Positions 43,348-52,420 of a stretch of DNA of 64,000 bases are shown here, piece by piece. A model generated the notes under the pieces. It was not told where the DNA came from. It ran no database searches and saw only the letters and a list, made by a program, of their open reading frames with translations. The DNA is taken from NCBI RefSeq assembly GCF_006517255.1, contig NZ_CP041185.1:2728001-2792000 (forward strand), in the 5' to 3' direction. This stretch comes from Janthinobacterium tructae (GTDB lineage: Bacteria > Pseudomonadota > Gammaproteobacteria > Burkholderiales > Burkholderiaceae_D). The position numbers were made by a program, and so were the translations under genes. Every line of letters starts with the position of its first letter. Position 1 is the stretch's first letter.

Positions 43348-45588
43348 ATGGAACTGCTCGACTCCCTGCGTCAGACCCCGTCGCAAGACGACACGATCAG
43401 CGGGCACTATGAAGTGCGCCGCTTGCTGGGCGAAGGCGGTTTCGGCCATGTATTCGAAGCCTGGGATGCCAAGCTGTGCCGCAGCGTGGCGCTCAAGCGG
43501 CTGAAACCGCAAGCCGACGTGCTGCATCCGGCAAAACTCATCAATGAAGCGCGCCTGGCTGCCTCGCTCAAGCATGCGGCCTTCGTGCGCATCTTTGCCA
43601 TCGAGGGCCAGGGCACGGGCCAGTCCATCGTCATGGAACTGGTCGAAGGCCAGACGCTGGGGCAATTCATGCACAGTGGCAAGGCCGACTTGCAAGCCGC
43701 GCTCGACATCGCCTACCAGATCGCCGACGCCATGGACGAGGCGCATGCCATGGACCTCGTCCACGGCGACTTGAAACCGTCGAACCTGATGCTGGAGGCG
43801 AATGGCAAGGTGCGCATCCTCGACTTCGGCCTGGCGCGCCACATCGACCCGCAAGCGACGCAGACGACCACCCTGTGCGACTTGCAGGGCACGATCGCCT
43901 ACATGGCGCCCGAGCGCCTGATGGGCCGCCTGCCCGACACGCGCGGCGACGTGTATGCCTTGGGCGCCATGCTGTACGAAATGCTGGCCGGTCAGCGCCA
44001 CTTCGCCCACCTGAACGGCCTGGCCCTGGCCGCCGCCCACATGCAGGCGACGGAACCGTGGCCCGACCTGCCTGAAACCGTGCCGCCCGCCATCAACGCC
44101 CTCGTGCGCGCGATGACGGCGCACAACCCTGCCGAACGGCCACGCACCATGCGCGCTGTGCGCGAGGCAATAGGGGCGCAGCGCGGAGAAGCTGTCACCT
44201 TAGCCACGGCCCTTGCTGACGAGACGCCCGCGAAGGAAGAACCGCCCGCCAGCGTCTCCATCCGCCTGCCCCTGCCCCGCAAGCGCACCCTGCAGTGGGG
44301 CGCGGGCGTGGCGCTGCTGGCGGTACTGACAGGATGGCAACTGCCCAATATCATTCCTGCCGTCAAGTCGTTCGTCACGGGCGAGAAAGCACCCGCGCCG
44401 TATTCGGAAATGGTCAGCATGGCGGCGGGGATGGAAGCATTGCGCTCGTTTGACCAAGAAAGCGCACAGAAACAGGCAGTTGAATATTTCAGTACCGTAC
44501 TTAAACACAATCCTGAACACGCTGCGGCAAATGCCGGCCTGTCACTGGCTTTCACATTGCACTATTTTGGCAGTGGGCGTGATGAAACTTGGCTGAAACG
44601 CGCAGACATTGCCGCAAAACAAGCATTGGCAGCCGACGATCAACTGGCTCTTGCCCATGTGGCACAGGCCTGGGTTCTGGAGTACCAGGGCAAACGTCCG
44701 CAAGCGATGCAGGAAGTCACGGCAGCCTTGAACCTTGAACCAAGCAATCTGCTGGGCATGTATGGTAAGGCGCGCCTACTCATCCATGCACAAAAATTTG
44801 ACCTGGCTCAGGAAGTGCTTGACAAGGCTATCACACTATATCCCCGTAATCGCCCTTTGATTTCTATCCTGGGCAAACTGCACTACAACCTAGGCAATTA
44901 CACGGAAGCTGAAAAGCACTTTCGGAAAGCCATACAGATAGATCCGCATGTGGCCAATGCCTACGCCCAACTCAGCGGCACACTGGACCGTCTGAATCGC
45001 AGTGACGAAGCCCTGCAGGTGCTACAGCAAGGATTACAAGTGCATCCTGACTGGGAACTGTATACCAACCTCGGCAATGCCCTGTTTAACCGGGGCGACT
45101 ATCTGGGAGCAGTGCAGGCATTTAAGAAAGCCGTTTCAGACAATAAAGGCGGTCCCGGTAACTACCTGTTATGGGCGAACCTGGCGGATGCCCAACGGTG
45201 GGTACCCGGACAGGTTGAATCGTCACGCGACTCTTACCGGCGCGCAATTACGCTGATTCAAGTGATGCTACGCCACTCGCCAGACGACCCAAAAATCAAT
45301 TCTCGGCTGGCGCTGTATTCAGCCTATGCGGGCTCGCAAGACGATGCGCTCAAGCACGTAACACAAGCTGTCCAGCTTGCTCCCACATTGCCAGACATCC
45401 AGTTCAGGGCCGCACTAACCTATGAACTGATAGGCAAGCGCAATGAAGCGATGGCGGCGTTGCAACAGGCCCTGGAACGCGGCTACCCCCTCAACCTGAT
45501 CGAATCCGCTCCCGATCTGTTGACACTACGGCGAGATGTTCGCTATCAGAAATTACTTATTAATATGGAAAGAAATCAGAAAACATGA
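43348..45588 (+). CDS. Serine/threonine protein kinase with TPR repeats (T6SS-linked)
   Basis: A 746-residue membrane kinase. The kinase domain spans about 20-280: glycine loop LLGEGGFGHVF, ATP lysine 50, catalytic HGDLKPSN (aspartate 141), DFG 159-161 and MAPER. The catalytic loop has HGD rather than HRD, so it is a non-RD kinase. One membrane helix is at about 317-335. The C-terminal half (about 355-735) is built of TPR-like repeats such as LGNYTEAEKHFRKAIQIDP, for protein contacts. PpkA-type kinases control T6SS firing, and the divergent position from tssF supports such a role. From about 44440 the DNA becomes clearly less GC-rich, coinciding with the start of the TPR half. AAGG precedes the ATG. 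Confidence 0.9.
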   Translation: MELLDSLRQTPSQDDTISGHYEVRRLLGEGGFGHVFEAWDAKLCRSVALKRLKPQADVLHPAKLINEARLAASLKHAAFVRIFAIEGQGTGQSIVMELVEGQTLGQFMHSGKADLQAALDIAYQIADAMDEAHAMDLVHGDLKPSNLMLEANGKVRILDFGLARHIDPQATQTTTLCDLQGTIAYMAPERLMGRLPDTRGDVYALGAMLYEMLAGQRHFAHLNGLALAAAHMQATEPWPDLPETVPPAINALVRAMTAHNPAERPRTMRAVREAIGAQRGEAVTLATALADETPAKEEPPASVSIRLPLPRKRTLQWGAGVALLAVLTGWQLPNIIPAVKSFVTGEKAPAPYSEMVSMAAGMEALRSFDQESAQKQAVEYFSTVLKHNPEHAAANAGLSLAFTLHYFGSGRDETWLKRADIAAKQALAADDQLALAHVAQAWVLEYQGKRPQAMQEVTAALNLEPSNLLGMYGKARLLIHAQKFDLAQEVLDKAITLYPRNRPLISILGKLHYNLGNYTEAEKHFRKAIQIDPHVANAYAQLSGTLDRLNRSDEALQVLQQGLQVHPDWELYTNLGNALFNRGDYLGAVQAFKKAVSDNKGGPGNYLLWANLADAQRWVPGQVESSRDSYRRAITLIQVMLRHSPDDPKINSRLALYSAYAGSQDDALKHVTQAVQLAPTLPDIQFRAALTYELIGKRNEAMAALQQALERGYPLNLIESAPDLLTLRRDVRYQKLLINMERNQKT

Positions 45589-46142
45589 CGTATGAAAAAC
45601 CTTGGATGAAGTTATCGGTCCATTTTGATGCAGACCAAATCACTAACCAGCTCGACTATGCGTTTACTTCCTGCGACGGCAGCGCTGACCCGCGCCACGG
45701 CCCCTACATGGGCGGTGTGCATTTTCAGCAAGGCCAGCACGTCTACCTGGAAGTCAATTGCTGTGGCACAAAGGCGAGTGGTTTTACCTCTTTCCAAATC
45801 GTCGATTGCTGCCTCATCAGCGTACCCCAGCTGACCCAAATCGGCCCCGACGTACCCACCCGCTATTCGCTGCCATCTCCCTTTCTGCAAGCGACCGGCG
45901 CCACCTATCAGGTGCCCCTGGATTTCGAGTCCCATGTCCTGCCACCAGACCCTGCCCTGCCCGATCTGCGCCGCATCCGCCAGGATTGGAAACACAACCT
46001 TGACGTGGGTCAGAGCAAGGGGCGCTGGGAACTCTCGTTCGTACTGACTGTACGCATCATTCGAGGCGAGCAAGACTTGCCGGAATTGCGTGTCTTCAGT
46101 TTTGACCCGGAAGCATCAATAGGCGGCACTGTCGATACGTAA
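45585..46142 (+). CDS. Unknown protein translationally coupled to the kinase
   Basis: A 185-residue protein of no family I recognise. Its start overlaps the kinase stop (ATGA), so the two are translated in linked fashion. No signal peptide or membrane helix is seen. It has several aromatic and cysteine residues (SCDGSA, VNCCGTKAS, IVDCCLIS) and a late beta-rich segment RWELSFVLTVRIIRGE; alternating polar and hydrophobic stretches suggest a mainly beta fold. By position it is likely a partner or substrate of the kinase or an accessory of the T6SS. The DNA is less GC-rich than most of the window. A terminator follows. Confidence 0.75.
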   Translation: MTYEKPWMKLSVHFDADQITNQLDYAFTSCDGSADPRHGPYMGGVHFQQGQHVYLEVNCCGTKASGFTSFQIVDCCLISVPQLTQIGPDVPTRYSLPSPFLQATGATYQVPLDFESHVLPPDPALPDLRRIRQDWKHNLDVGQSKGRWELSFVLTVRIIRGEQDLPELRVFSFDPEASIGGTVDT

Positions 46143-46200
46143 TCCGTACAGCCACCGACAGACACTTTTCGCCCAACCACTAGTACTACCGGATATCCAA

Positions 46201-46226
46201 GCCGCGCCACCTCCGCGCGGCTTTTT
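46201..46226 (+). terminator. Intrinsic terminator after the kinase unit
   Basis: Perfect 7-bp stem GCCGCGC (46201-46207) with GCGCGGC (46215-46221) followed by five T residues. It separates the kinase unit from mutS. Confidence 0.85.
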
Positions 46227-46384
46227 CACATCCGCACGCAATACGCCGCCCCGCCTGCCGAAAGCGGTAAAATGACGGCCTTGGACTCAAGCATCGCCTG
46301 ACAGCGCGGCCTTGAACGCACACAGCACCACCCACAGCCCGGCAGGCATGCCTTCCCTGCCGCCGGACCAACGACAAAGAACAC

Positions 46385-49075
46385 ATGACCACCGTCCCAA
46401 AAGAAATCAACGCCGCCGCGGCAAAGAAGAATTCCGCTGAAAAGCTCACGCCGATGATGCAGCAATATTTAGGCATCAAGGAAAACCACCCGACGATGTT
46501 GGTGTTTTATCGCATGGGCGATTTCTACGAGCTGTTTTTCGAGGACGCGGAAAAAGCCTCGCGCCTGCTGGGCATTACCCTGACGGCGCGCGGCGTGGCC
46601 AGCGGCAACCCGATTAAAATGTGCGGCGTGCCGTTTCATTCGCTCGATGGCTACCTGGCCAAGCTGGTCAAGCTGGGCGAGTCCGTGGCCATTTGCGAAC
46701 AGATTGGCGACCCGGCCACCAGCAAGGGCCCTGTCGAGCGCAAGGTCATGCGCGTGGTCACGCCCGGCACCCTGACGGATGCGGACTTGCTGCCAGAGAA
46801 AGCCGAGCGTCCGCTGCTGGCCATGTGCAGCATCACGCAGCGCAAGACGGTCACCACGGGCCTGGCCTGGCTGTCGCTGGCCAGCGGTGCGCTGAAACTG
46901 ATGGAGTTTTCCGGCGACAGCGGCACCGTGGCGGCGCGCTTGCAGCAGGAGCTGGAGCGCATCGTGCCGGCTGAGATCTTGAGCGGCGACAATGGCAACC
47001 TGTTCGATGACTATGCGGGCACGCACATCAACCGCGTGCCGGACTGGCATTTCGACGTGGTGGGCGGCCACAAGGCCCTGCTGGACCAATTGGGCGTGGC
47101 GACACTCACCGGCTTTGGCGCCGACGGCCTCGGCGCCGCGTTCGGCGCGGCCGGCGCGCTGCTGCGCTATGCGCAATCGACGCAGGGTCGCGGCTTGCAG
47201 CACGTGCGCTCTTTGACGACGGAAACGGAAAGCGAATTCATCGGCCTGGACGCGGCCACGCGGCGCAACCTGGAGTTGACGGAAACCATCCGCGGGCAGG
47301 AATCGCCTACGCTGTTCTCGCTGCTGGATCATTGCCGCACCGCCATGGGTTCGCGCATGCTGCGCCACTGGCTGCACCATGCGCGGCGCGACCAGAACGT
47401 GGCGCGCGCGCGCCATGAAGCGATCGCCGCGCTGGCGCAAAGCGAAGCGGCGGGGCCATTGGCCGCCACGCTGGCGCAAGTGCCCGACATCGAACGCATC
47501 ACCACGCGCATCGCGCTGCTGTCGGCGCGTCCGCGCGACCTGGCCGCCCTGCGCGACGGCCTGCTGCAACTGCCGGCCCTGCGCGGCGACGTGGTCCGTT
47601 GTTATGGTCCCGGCCAGGGTGGAGAAAGCGGTTTGCTGGCCGCCATCCACGCGGCACTGGCGACACCGACCGCCTGCCTGGACTTGCTGGTGCGCGCCGT
47701 GGCGCAGGAACCGGCCGCCATGGTGCGCGACGGCGGCGTGTTTGCCACCGGATTTGATGCCGAACTGGACGAACTGCGCGCGTTGTCGGAAAACGCGGGC
47801 CAGTTCCTGCTCGACCTGGAAACGCGCGAACGCGCGCGCACGGGCATCGCCAACCTGCGCGTCGAATACAACAAGGTGCACGGCTTCTATATTGAAGTCA
47901 CGCACGGCCAGACGGACAAGGTGCCGGACGACTACCGCCGCCGCCAGACCCTGAAAAACGCCGAGCGCTACATCACGCCGGAACTCAAGGTGTTCGAAGA
48001 CAAGGCCCTGTCGGCGCAAGACAAGGCCCTGGTGCGCGAGAAACTGCTGTACGACCTGCTGCTGGCCGAGCTGGCGCCGCATATCGGCACCTTGCAGACC
48101 ATATCGCAGGGCCTGGCCCAGCTCGACACCCTGAACGCGCTCACCGAACATGCGCAGCAGCACAACTGGGCCGCGCCGCAACTGGTCGACGAGCCGTGCA
48201 TCAACATCATCGAAGGCCGCCACCCGGTGGTGGAAAAGCAGATCGAACGCTTCATCGCCAACGATTGCCGCCTCGTCAACGAACGCCGGCTGCTGCTGAT
48301 TACAGGCCCGAACATGGGCGGTAAATCGACCTTCATGCGCCAGGTGGCACTCATCACCCTGCTGGCCTACGTGGGCAGCTATGTGCCGGCCGCGTCCGCC
48401 ACCATCGGCCCCATCGACCGCATCTTCACGCGCATCGGCGCCACCGACGACCTGGCGGGCGGACGCTCGACCTTCATGGTGGAAATGACGGAATCGGCGG
48501 CGATTTTGAACGGCGCCACCGAGCATTCGCTGGTGCTGATGGATGAAGTCGGTCGCGGCACCTCGACCTTCGATGGCCTGGCTTTGGCATGGGCCATCGC
48601 GCGCCATCTGATCGACAGCAGCCGCAGTTTCACCCTGTTTGCCACGCACTACTTTGAGCTGACGCAACTGCCGGACAGCCACCCGAGCGCCGCCAACGTG
48701 CATTTGTCCGCCGTCGAGCACAAGGACAGCATCGTCTTCCTGCACGCCGTGCAAGCCGGTCCCGCCTCGCAAAGCTACGGCTTGCAGGTGGCGCAGCTGG
48801 CCGGCGTGCCGCAGCCCGTGATCAAAGCCGCGCGCAAGCATCTGGCGCGCCTGGAAGCGCAGGCGCTCGATGCCACGCCGCAGCGCGACCTGTTCTCGCT
48901 GCCTTCGGCCGATCCGTATGCGCAAGAGGAAGAAGAGGAAGCGGCGCCGCTGGCCGCGCTGAACGCGGCGCAGCAAGCCTTGCTCGACGCCATCGCCGAC
49001 CTCGATCCCGATGCGCTCACGCCGCGCGACGCGCTGGAGCAGTTGTACCAGTTGAAACGGCTGGCAGCCGCATGA
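46385..49075 (+). CDS. mutS: DNA mismatch repair protein MutS
   Basis: An 896-residue mismatch-recognition ATPase. The mismatch-binding N-terminal domain has the conserved phenylalanine and glutamate of [11 protein letters not shown] (about residues 39-49). Connector, lever and clamp domains follow. The ATPase has Walker [11 protein letters not shown] near 640, the [16 protein letters not shown] segment, MVEMTE, Walker [13 protein letters not shown] and [13 protein letters not shown]. The C-terminus carries the helix-turn-helix dimerisation region ([18 protein letters not shown]). Length and motifs are complete. It follows the kinase unit but behind a terminator. The stop overlaps the start of the next gene (ATGA), so an exported unknown protein is coupled to it. 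Confidence 0.97.
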   Translation: MTTVPKEINAAAAKKNSAEKLTPMMQQYLGIKENHPTMLVFYRMGDFYELFFEDAEKASRLLGITLTARGVASGNPIKMCGVPFHSLDGYLAKLVKLGESVAICEQIGDPATSKGPVERKVMRVVTPGTLTDADLLPEKAERPLLAMCSITQRKTVTTGLAWLSLASGALKLMEFSGDSGTVAARLQQELERIVPAEILSGDNGNLFDDYAGTHINRVPDWHFDVVGGHKALLDQLGVATLTGFGADGLGAAFGAAGALLRYAQSTQGRGLQHVRSLTTETESEFIGLDAATRRNLELTETIRGQESPTLFSLLDHCRTAMGSRMLRHWLHHARRDQNVARARHEAIAALAQSEAAGPLAATLAQVPDIERITTRIALLSARPRDLAALRDGLLQLPALRGDVVRCYGPGQGGESGLLAAIHAALATPTACLDLLVRAVAQEPAAMVRDGGVFATGFDAELDELRALSENAGQFLLDLETRERARTGIANLRVEYNKVHGFYIEVTHGQTDKVPDDYRRRQTLKNAERYITPELKVFEDKALSAQDKALVREKLLYDLLLAELAPHIGTLQTISQGLAQLDTLNALTEHAQQHNWAAPQLVDEPCINIIEGRHPVVEKQIERFIANDCRLVNERRLLLITGPNMGGKSTFMRQVALITLLAYVGSYVPAASATIGPIDRIFTRIGATDDLAGGRSTFMVEMTESAAILNGATEHSLVLMDEVGRGTSTFDGLALAWAIARHLIDSSRSFTLFATHYFELTQLPDSHPSAANVHLSAVEHKDSIVFLHAVQAGPASQSYGLQVAQLAGVPQPVIKAARKHLARLEAQALDATPQRDLFSLPSADPYAQEEEEEAAPLAALNAAQQALLDAIADLDPDALTPRDALEQLYQLKRLAAA

Positions 49076-50121
49076 CCATACGGCGCAGCATGGCTAGCCT
49101 ACGCCTGCGCCTGCTGGCTGCCGGCTTGCTGGCCGCCAGCCTGCCATGGCAAGTGGCGCTGGCCGCACCAAGCGACCAAGCCGGCTTCGAGTTTGCAGTG
49201 CTGGGCCACTCCTTCAACGCCGGACCGGACGACGGCCCTTTAAAGAAGGCCATCGCGGAAACGAGCGCCTTCAATGCGTCGTTCGTCGTGGCTACCGGCA
49301 TCAAGGCCGCCAGTGAATCCTGCAGCGACAAGCTGTACAGCCAGCGCAAGGATGTGCTGGACGCCAGCGGGCCGCCGCTGATCGTCTCGCTGTCGGCCAG
49401 CGACTGGGCCAACTGCCGCAATTCGCGCGGCAGGGTCAACGCGATCGAGCGCCTGAACCGCTTGCGCGACGTGTATTTTGCCGACGACCAGAGCCTGGGC
49501 CAGCGCAAGCTGACCCTGTCGCGGCTGTCATCGACGGCGAAGTTCCGCAGCTATGCGGAAAACGCCCACTGGGAATACGGCGGCGTGCTGTTTGCCACCA
49601 TCAACCTGCCCGCGAATAACAACCATTTCCTGCCAGAAGCGGGACGCAACAGCGAATTCGAAGACCGACTGGTGGCCAACCGCTCCTGGCTGCAGCGCCT
49701 GTTCGCCATGGCGCAGCGCAAGCAACTCGACGGCATCGTGCTGTTTTCCGATGGCGATGTGGGCGTACTGGACGAAGACGACAATTCGCTGCTGCCCAGC
49801 TTCAGTTCGAAACAGGACGGCTTTGCCGGACCACGCAAGCAGATCCGTACCCTGGCAAAGAAATTCAGCGGCAAGGTGTTATTGGTCGATACGCAGCGCG
49901 CTGGCGATGCGGATGGCAAGGAGGGCAAGAGTAAAAAGGCCGCGGCCAGGGCTGGCGGGCCGAAAATCAGCTGGAAGGGCAACCTGGGCCACGTCAGCAT
50001 CGACAACGACTGGTCCGCCATCGCCGTACGGCCCGGCAAGACGCCATTCTTTGAGGTGCGTCAACGTGCCACCCGTCCATCGGCGCAAGCGCGGGCCAAG
50101 GCGTCGACTGTGCGCAGATAA
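49072..50121 (+). CDS. Exported hypothetical protein coupled to mutS
   Basis: A 349-residue protein with a clear Sec signal peptide (residues 1-32, basic start then [22 protein letters not shown]). Its 4-base overlap with mutS means coupled translation. The body has an alternating strand-helix pattern ([63 protein letters not shown]) that resembles calcineurin-like phosphoesterases in outline. However, the usual metal-binding GDxH and GNHE motifs are not evident, so activity is doubtful. The C-terminus is basic. The function is unknown, and a periplasmic location is predicted. Confidence 0.8.
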   Translation: MTIRRSMASLRLRLLAAGLLAASLPWQVALAAPSDQAGFEFAVLGHSFNAGPDDGPLKKAIAETSAFNASFVVATGIKAASESCSDKLYSQRKDVLDASGPPLIVSLSASDWANCRNSRGRVNAIERLNRLRDVYFADDQSLGQRKLTLSRLSSTAKFRSYAENAHWEYGGVLFATINLPANNNHFLPEAGRNSEFEDRLVANRSWLQRLFAMAQRKQLDGIVLFSDGDVGVLDEDDNSLLPSFSSKQDGFAGPRKQIRTLAKKFSGKVLLVDTQRAGDADGKEGKSKKAAARAGGPKISWKGNLGHVSIDNDWSAIAVRPGKTPFFEVRQRATRPSAQARAKASTVRR

Positions 50122-50133
50122 ACGTGCGCCGCA

Positions 50134-50170
50134 ATAGATAAAGGCCGACGCAAAGCCAGCCTTTATCTAT
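50134..50170. repeat. 12-bp perfect inverted repeat after the exported hypothetical gene
   Basis: ATAGATAAAGGC (50134-50145) and GCCTTTATCTAT (50159-50170) pair perfectly over a 13-base loop. It lies 12 bases after the stop of the gene at 49072 and could act as a terminator or 3' stabiliser, though there is no long T-run. Confidence 0.6.
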
Positions 50171-50192
50171 CCAACCCACCAGCGTCACGACG

Positions 50193-50304
50193 CCTGACAA
50201 AACCGTAGCGAGCAGCTGCGCGGCGTGGCCGAGAAGCGCAACCGTACTGAAGTACGGTGAGCATCGCCGGCCGCGCCCCGCTGCGCGCAGTAGGTTTGGT
50301 CAGG
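50193..50304 (+). repeat. Structured intergenic repeat, copy 1
   Basis: A 112-base element with three nested stems. The outer arms are CCTGACAAAACC (50193-50204) with GGTTTGGTCAGG (50293-50304), 11 of 12 paired. The middle stem is GGCGTGGCC (50222-50230) with GGCCGCGCC (50269-50277). The inner hairpin is ACCGTACT (50241-50248) with AGTACGGT (50251-50258). Shared core words with the other copies are CGTAGCGAGC, GAGAAGCG, TGAGCATCGC and GCGCAGTAG. It ends two bases before the slyD stop, between convergent genes. Confidence 0.85.
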
Positions 50305-50306
50305 TG

Positions 50307-50852
50307 TTAGTGGATAGGATGCGTACGGAAGTGATCGCCTTCGTCACCTTCTTCTTCATCATCGCCATGGTCATGGCCATGTGCGCCATGCACGTGGCCA
50401 TGGGCGATTTCTTCGTCGGTGGCTTCGCGTACGTCAGCGACGGTCAGCGAGAAGCGCAGCGCGATGCCGGCCAGTGGATGGTTGCCGTCCAGCACGACTT
50501 TGTCGTCGGCGATATCGGTCACCGTGAAGATCATCGCTTCTTCGTCCGGCGAATCGCTTTCCGGCATGCCTTCGAACTGCATGCCCACTTCCAGCGGCTC
50601 AGGCAGGCGATTGCGCGGCTCGACCTTCACCAGGGCTGGATCGTATTCACCGAAAGCATCATCCGGTTCGATCTGGATCGTGTTGGAATAGCCAACTTCC
50701 TTGCCGTCGAGCTCTTCTTCGATCTTCGGCAGGGTGTTTTCATAATCACCGTGCAGGTAGACCATCGGCTGACGGCCGTCTTCGATCAGATTGTCTTGCG
50801 CGTCTGACAGTTTGTAGTTGACAGTCACGACCGTATTTTTGGCAATCTTCAT
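50307..50852 (-). CDS. slyD: FKBP-type peptidyl-prolyl isomerase SlyD
   Basis: A 181-residue cytoplasmic chaperone and prolyl isomerase that in other bacteria also carries nickel to hydrogenase maturation. The FKBP part (residues 1-65 and 125-145) flanks an insert-in-flap chaperone domain; MKIAKNTVVTVNYKL, GKEVG, VEPRNRLPEPLEVGMQFEG and DGNHPLAGIALRFSLTV are typical. The histidine- and acid-rich tail (HGHVHGAHGHDHG) is the metal-binding region. I chose ATG 50852, which has AAGGAAGC in front, rather than the upstream ATG at 50882. A TATAAT on the minus strand (50888-50883) lies about 30 bases upstream and is a likely -10. It diverges from roxA. Confidence 0.94.
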   Translation of the reverse strand: MKIAKNTVVTVNYKLSDAQDNLIEDGRQPMVYLHGDYENTLPKIEEELDGKEVGYSNTIQIEPDDAFGEYDPALVKVEPRNRLPEPLEVGMQFEGMPESDSPDEEAMIFTVTDIADDKVVLDGNHPLAGIALRFSLTVADVREATDEEIAHGHVHGAHGHDHGDDEEEGDEGDHFRTHPIH

Positions 50853-50882
50853 TATGCTTCCTTTCATTGTATAAGCTGGCAA

Positions 50883-50888
50883 ATTATA
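50883..50888 (-). promoter_or_regulatory. Candidate -10 of slyD
   Basis: TATAAT on the minus strand, about 30 bases upstream of the slyD ATG; a good -35 was not identified. Confidence 0.45.
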
Positions 50889-50930
50889 CCTTCACGCCGC
50901 CAACGGCAGGCGCATTCCTGCATTTCCGGT

Positions 50931-50939
50931 TGTTATAAT
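50931..50939 (+). promoter_or_regulatory. Extended -10 promoter placed for a leaderless roxA transcript
   Basis: TGTTATAAT is a perfect extended -10 (TGnTATAAT). The -10 ends six bases before the roxA ATG at 50946, so transcription should begin at or within a base or two of the start codon. No ribosome binding site is present in between. No good -35 is seen, which suits an extended -10 promoter. Confidence 0.6.
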
Positions 50940-50945
50940 GGGCGC

Positions 50946-52067
50946 ATGAAAAAATTAACTCTCCTCGGCGATATCACGCCGGCGCAATTCCTGCGCGACT
51001 ACTGGCATAAAAAGCCCTTGTTAATCCGTCAAGCCGTGCCTGGCTTCAAGGCCCTGTTCGATATCAAGGCCCTGGCCGAGCTGGCCACCCTCGACCACGT
51101 CGAATCGCGCCTGGTCAGCCATGTGGACGGCCACTGGAACATGCAGCAAGGTCCGTTGACCAGCCTGCCCTCGCTGAAACAGAAGGAATGGACCCTGCTG
51201 GTGCAGGGTGCCAACCTGCACAGCGCCAAGGCCGACGCCCTGCTGCGCCAGTTCCGTTTCCTGCCGGACGCGCGCCTGGACGACCTGATGGTCAGCTTCG
51301 CCACCGATGGCGGCGGCGTGGGCCCGCATTTCGATTCCTACGACGTGTTCCTGCTGCAAGGCCAGGGCAAGCGCCACTGGCGCATCGGCGCGCAGAAGGA
51401 TCTGAGCCTGATCGACGGCTTGCCGCTGAAAATCCTCAGCAACTTCACACCCAACGAAGAATTCACGCTGGAACCGGGCGACATGCTGTACCTGCCGCCC
51501 CACTACGCGCACGACGGCGTGGCCATCGGCGATTGCCAGACGTATTCGATCGGCTTCCGCTCACCCACGTTCCAGGAACTGGGCGAAGCTTTCCTGCAAT
51601 TCATGGCCGACTCGATCGACTTGCCGGGCATCTATAGCGATCCCGACTTGAAAGCCTCGGGCAAGCCGGCGGAAATCCCCCGTGAAATGCTCAGCACCAT
51701 CACGGAAGAAATCAACAAGGTGCGCTTCACGGAAGAAGACGTGACCATTTTCCTGGGCGAACATCTGTCGGAACCGAAACACAATGTGTTTTTCACGCCG
51801 CTGTCCAAGCCGCTGACGGTGGGCCGCTTCGCGGACGCCGCACAGAAAAAAGGCGTCGTGTTGTCGCGCAAGACGCTGATGCTGTATCGTGGCAAGAATG
51901 TCTTCATCAATGGCGAATCGTTTGCCATTGGCAAGGCCGATAAAACGGCTCTGGAAACCCTGGCCAACGAACGCGCGCTCGATGGCGCCGCCGTGGCCCA
52001 GGCTTCCGATGACGTGATGGATGCCTTATATACCTGGTACCAGGATGGCTGGATCGAACTGGCTTGA
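50946..52067 (+). CDS. roxA: JmjC-type ribosomal protein uL16 arginine hydroxylase (RoxA/YcfD family)
   Basis: A 373-residue 2-oxoglutarate and Fe(II)-dependent oxygenase. E. coli YcfD hydroxylates an arginine of ribosomal protein L16. The cupin core carries the metal triad: GPHFDSYDVF (histidine 128, aspartate 130) and LPPHYAHDG (histidine 189, less likely 186). The C-terminal part is the helical and winged-helix region expected for this subfamily. The N-terminus, LLGDITPAQFLRDYWHKKP, matches the family start, so ATG 50946 is secure although no ribosome binding site precedes it. It diverges from slyD across 93 bases. Confidence 0.9.
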   Translation: MKKLTLLGDITPAQFLRDYWHKKPLLIRQAVPGFKALFDIKALAELATLDHVESRLVSHVDGHWNMQQGPLTSLPSLKQKEWTLLVQGANLHSAKADALLRQFRFLPDARLDDLMVSFATDGGGVGPHFDSYDVFLLQGQGKRHWRIGAQKDLSLIDGLPLKILSNFTPNEEFTLEPGDMLYLPPHYAHDGVAIGDCQTYSIGFRSPTFQELGEAFLQFMADSIDLPGIYSDPDLKASGKPAEIPREMLSTITEEINKVRFTEEDVTIFLGEHLSEPKHNVFFTPLSKPLTVGRFADAAQKKGVVLSRKTLMLYRGKNVFINGESFAIGKADKTALETLANERALDGAAVAQASDDVMDALYTWYQDGWIELA

Positions 52068-52252
52068 ATGATCGTGGCGTAGCAAAGTGGTATGACTACA
52101 GGTGAAAAGACGGCATCTGCGCTAGCGCAATGAAACATATTATTTTTATATCGTTTTGTCGTGCTTTCGCAAATCGCTTACACTTGCTTGCAATTTGCTT
52201 CGGCAAATATTGCGATATCACAAAATAGTTGCGAATTTGCCTCTTGCTCCTA

Positions 52253-52279
52253 TTGCGACGCACCAAAAATCGCTATAAT
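52253..52279 (+). promoter_or_regulatory. Candidate promoter of the small lipoprotein gene
   Basis: TTGCGA (52253-52258), a short 15-base spacer, and a perfect TATAAT (52274-52279). Transcription would start near 52286, giving a leader of about 135 bases. Confidence 0.55.
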
Positions 52280-52284
52280 ATTCG

Positions 52285-52383
52285 GTTAGGAAGTTTCCGT
52301 TGTCTGGCAGGCACCACCTGGTACGAAAAGCCTTCGAAGACGACCTAACGAGCGATAATTACCGGTAATTATTCATCGCAACA
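52285..52383 (+). promoter_or_regulatory. Structured 5' leader of the lipoprotein gene
   Basis: The predicted 5' end, GTTAGG (52285-52290), pairs with CCTAAC (52344-52349) and encloses CAGG-CACCA-CCTG (52308-52320) and the palindrome CTTCGAAG (52332-52339). A second hairpin follows: GCGAT (52352-52356) with ATCGC (52375-52379) around AATTA-CCGG-TAATT, the core of an 18-bp perfect palindrome (52355-52372). Such an end-paired leader could protect the mRNA or act as a control element. Confidence 0.5.
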
Positions 52384-52420
52384 ATATTGATTTATTTTTT
52401 GAAATAATTAAGGAAAACAA

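Larger units (their letters stand above)
52068..52420. other. Intergenic region with promoter and structured leader of a small lipoprotein gene
   Basis: No gene was found in this 353-base stretch. It is AT-rich from about 52130. A hairpin ATTTGC/GCAAAT with a TTCG loop (52193-52208) lies upstream of the promoter and may end roxA transcripts weakly. A candidate promoter (52253-52279) and a folded leader (52285-52383) precede the gene at 52421. Confidence 0.6.

Noticed and set aside
46186..46479. Minus-strand frame over the mutS start
   Set aside because: It crosses the terminator and the mutS N-terminus; composition and lack of motifs mark it as chance.
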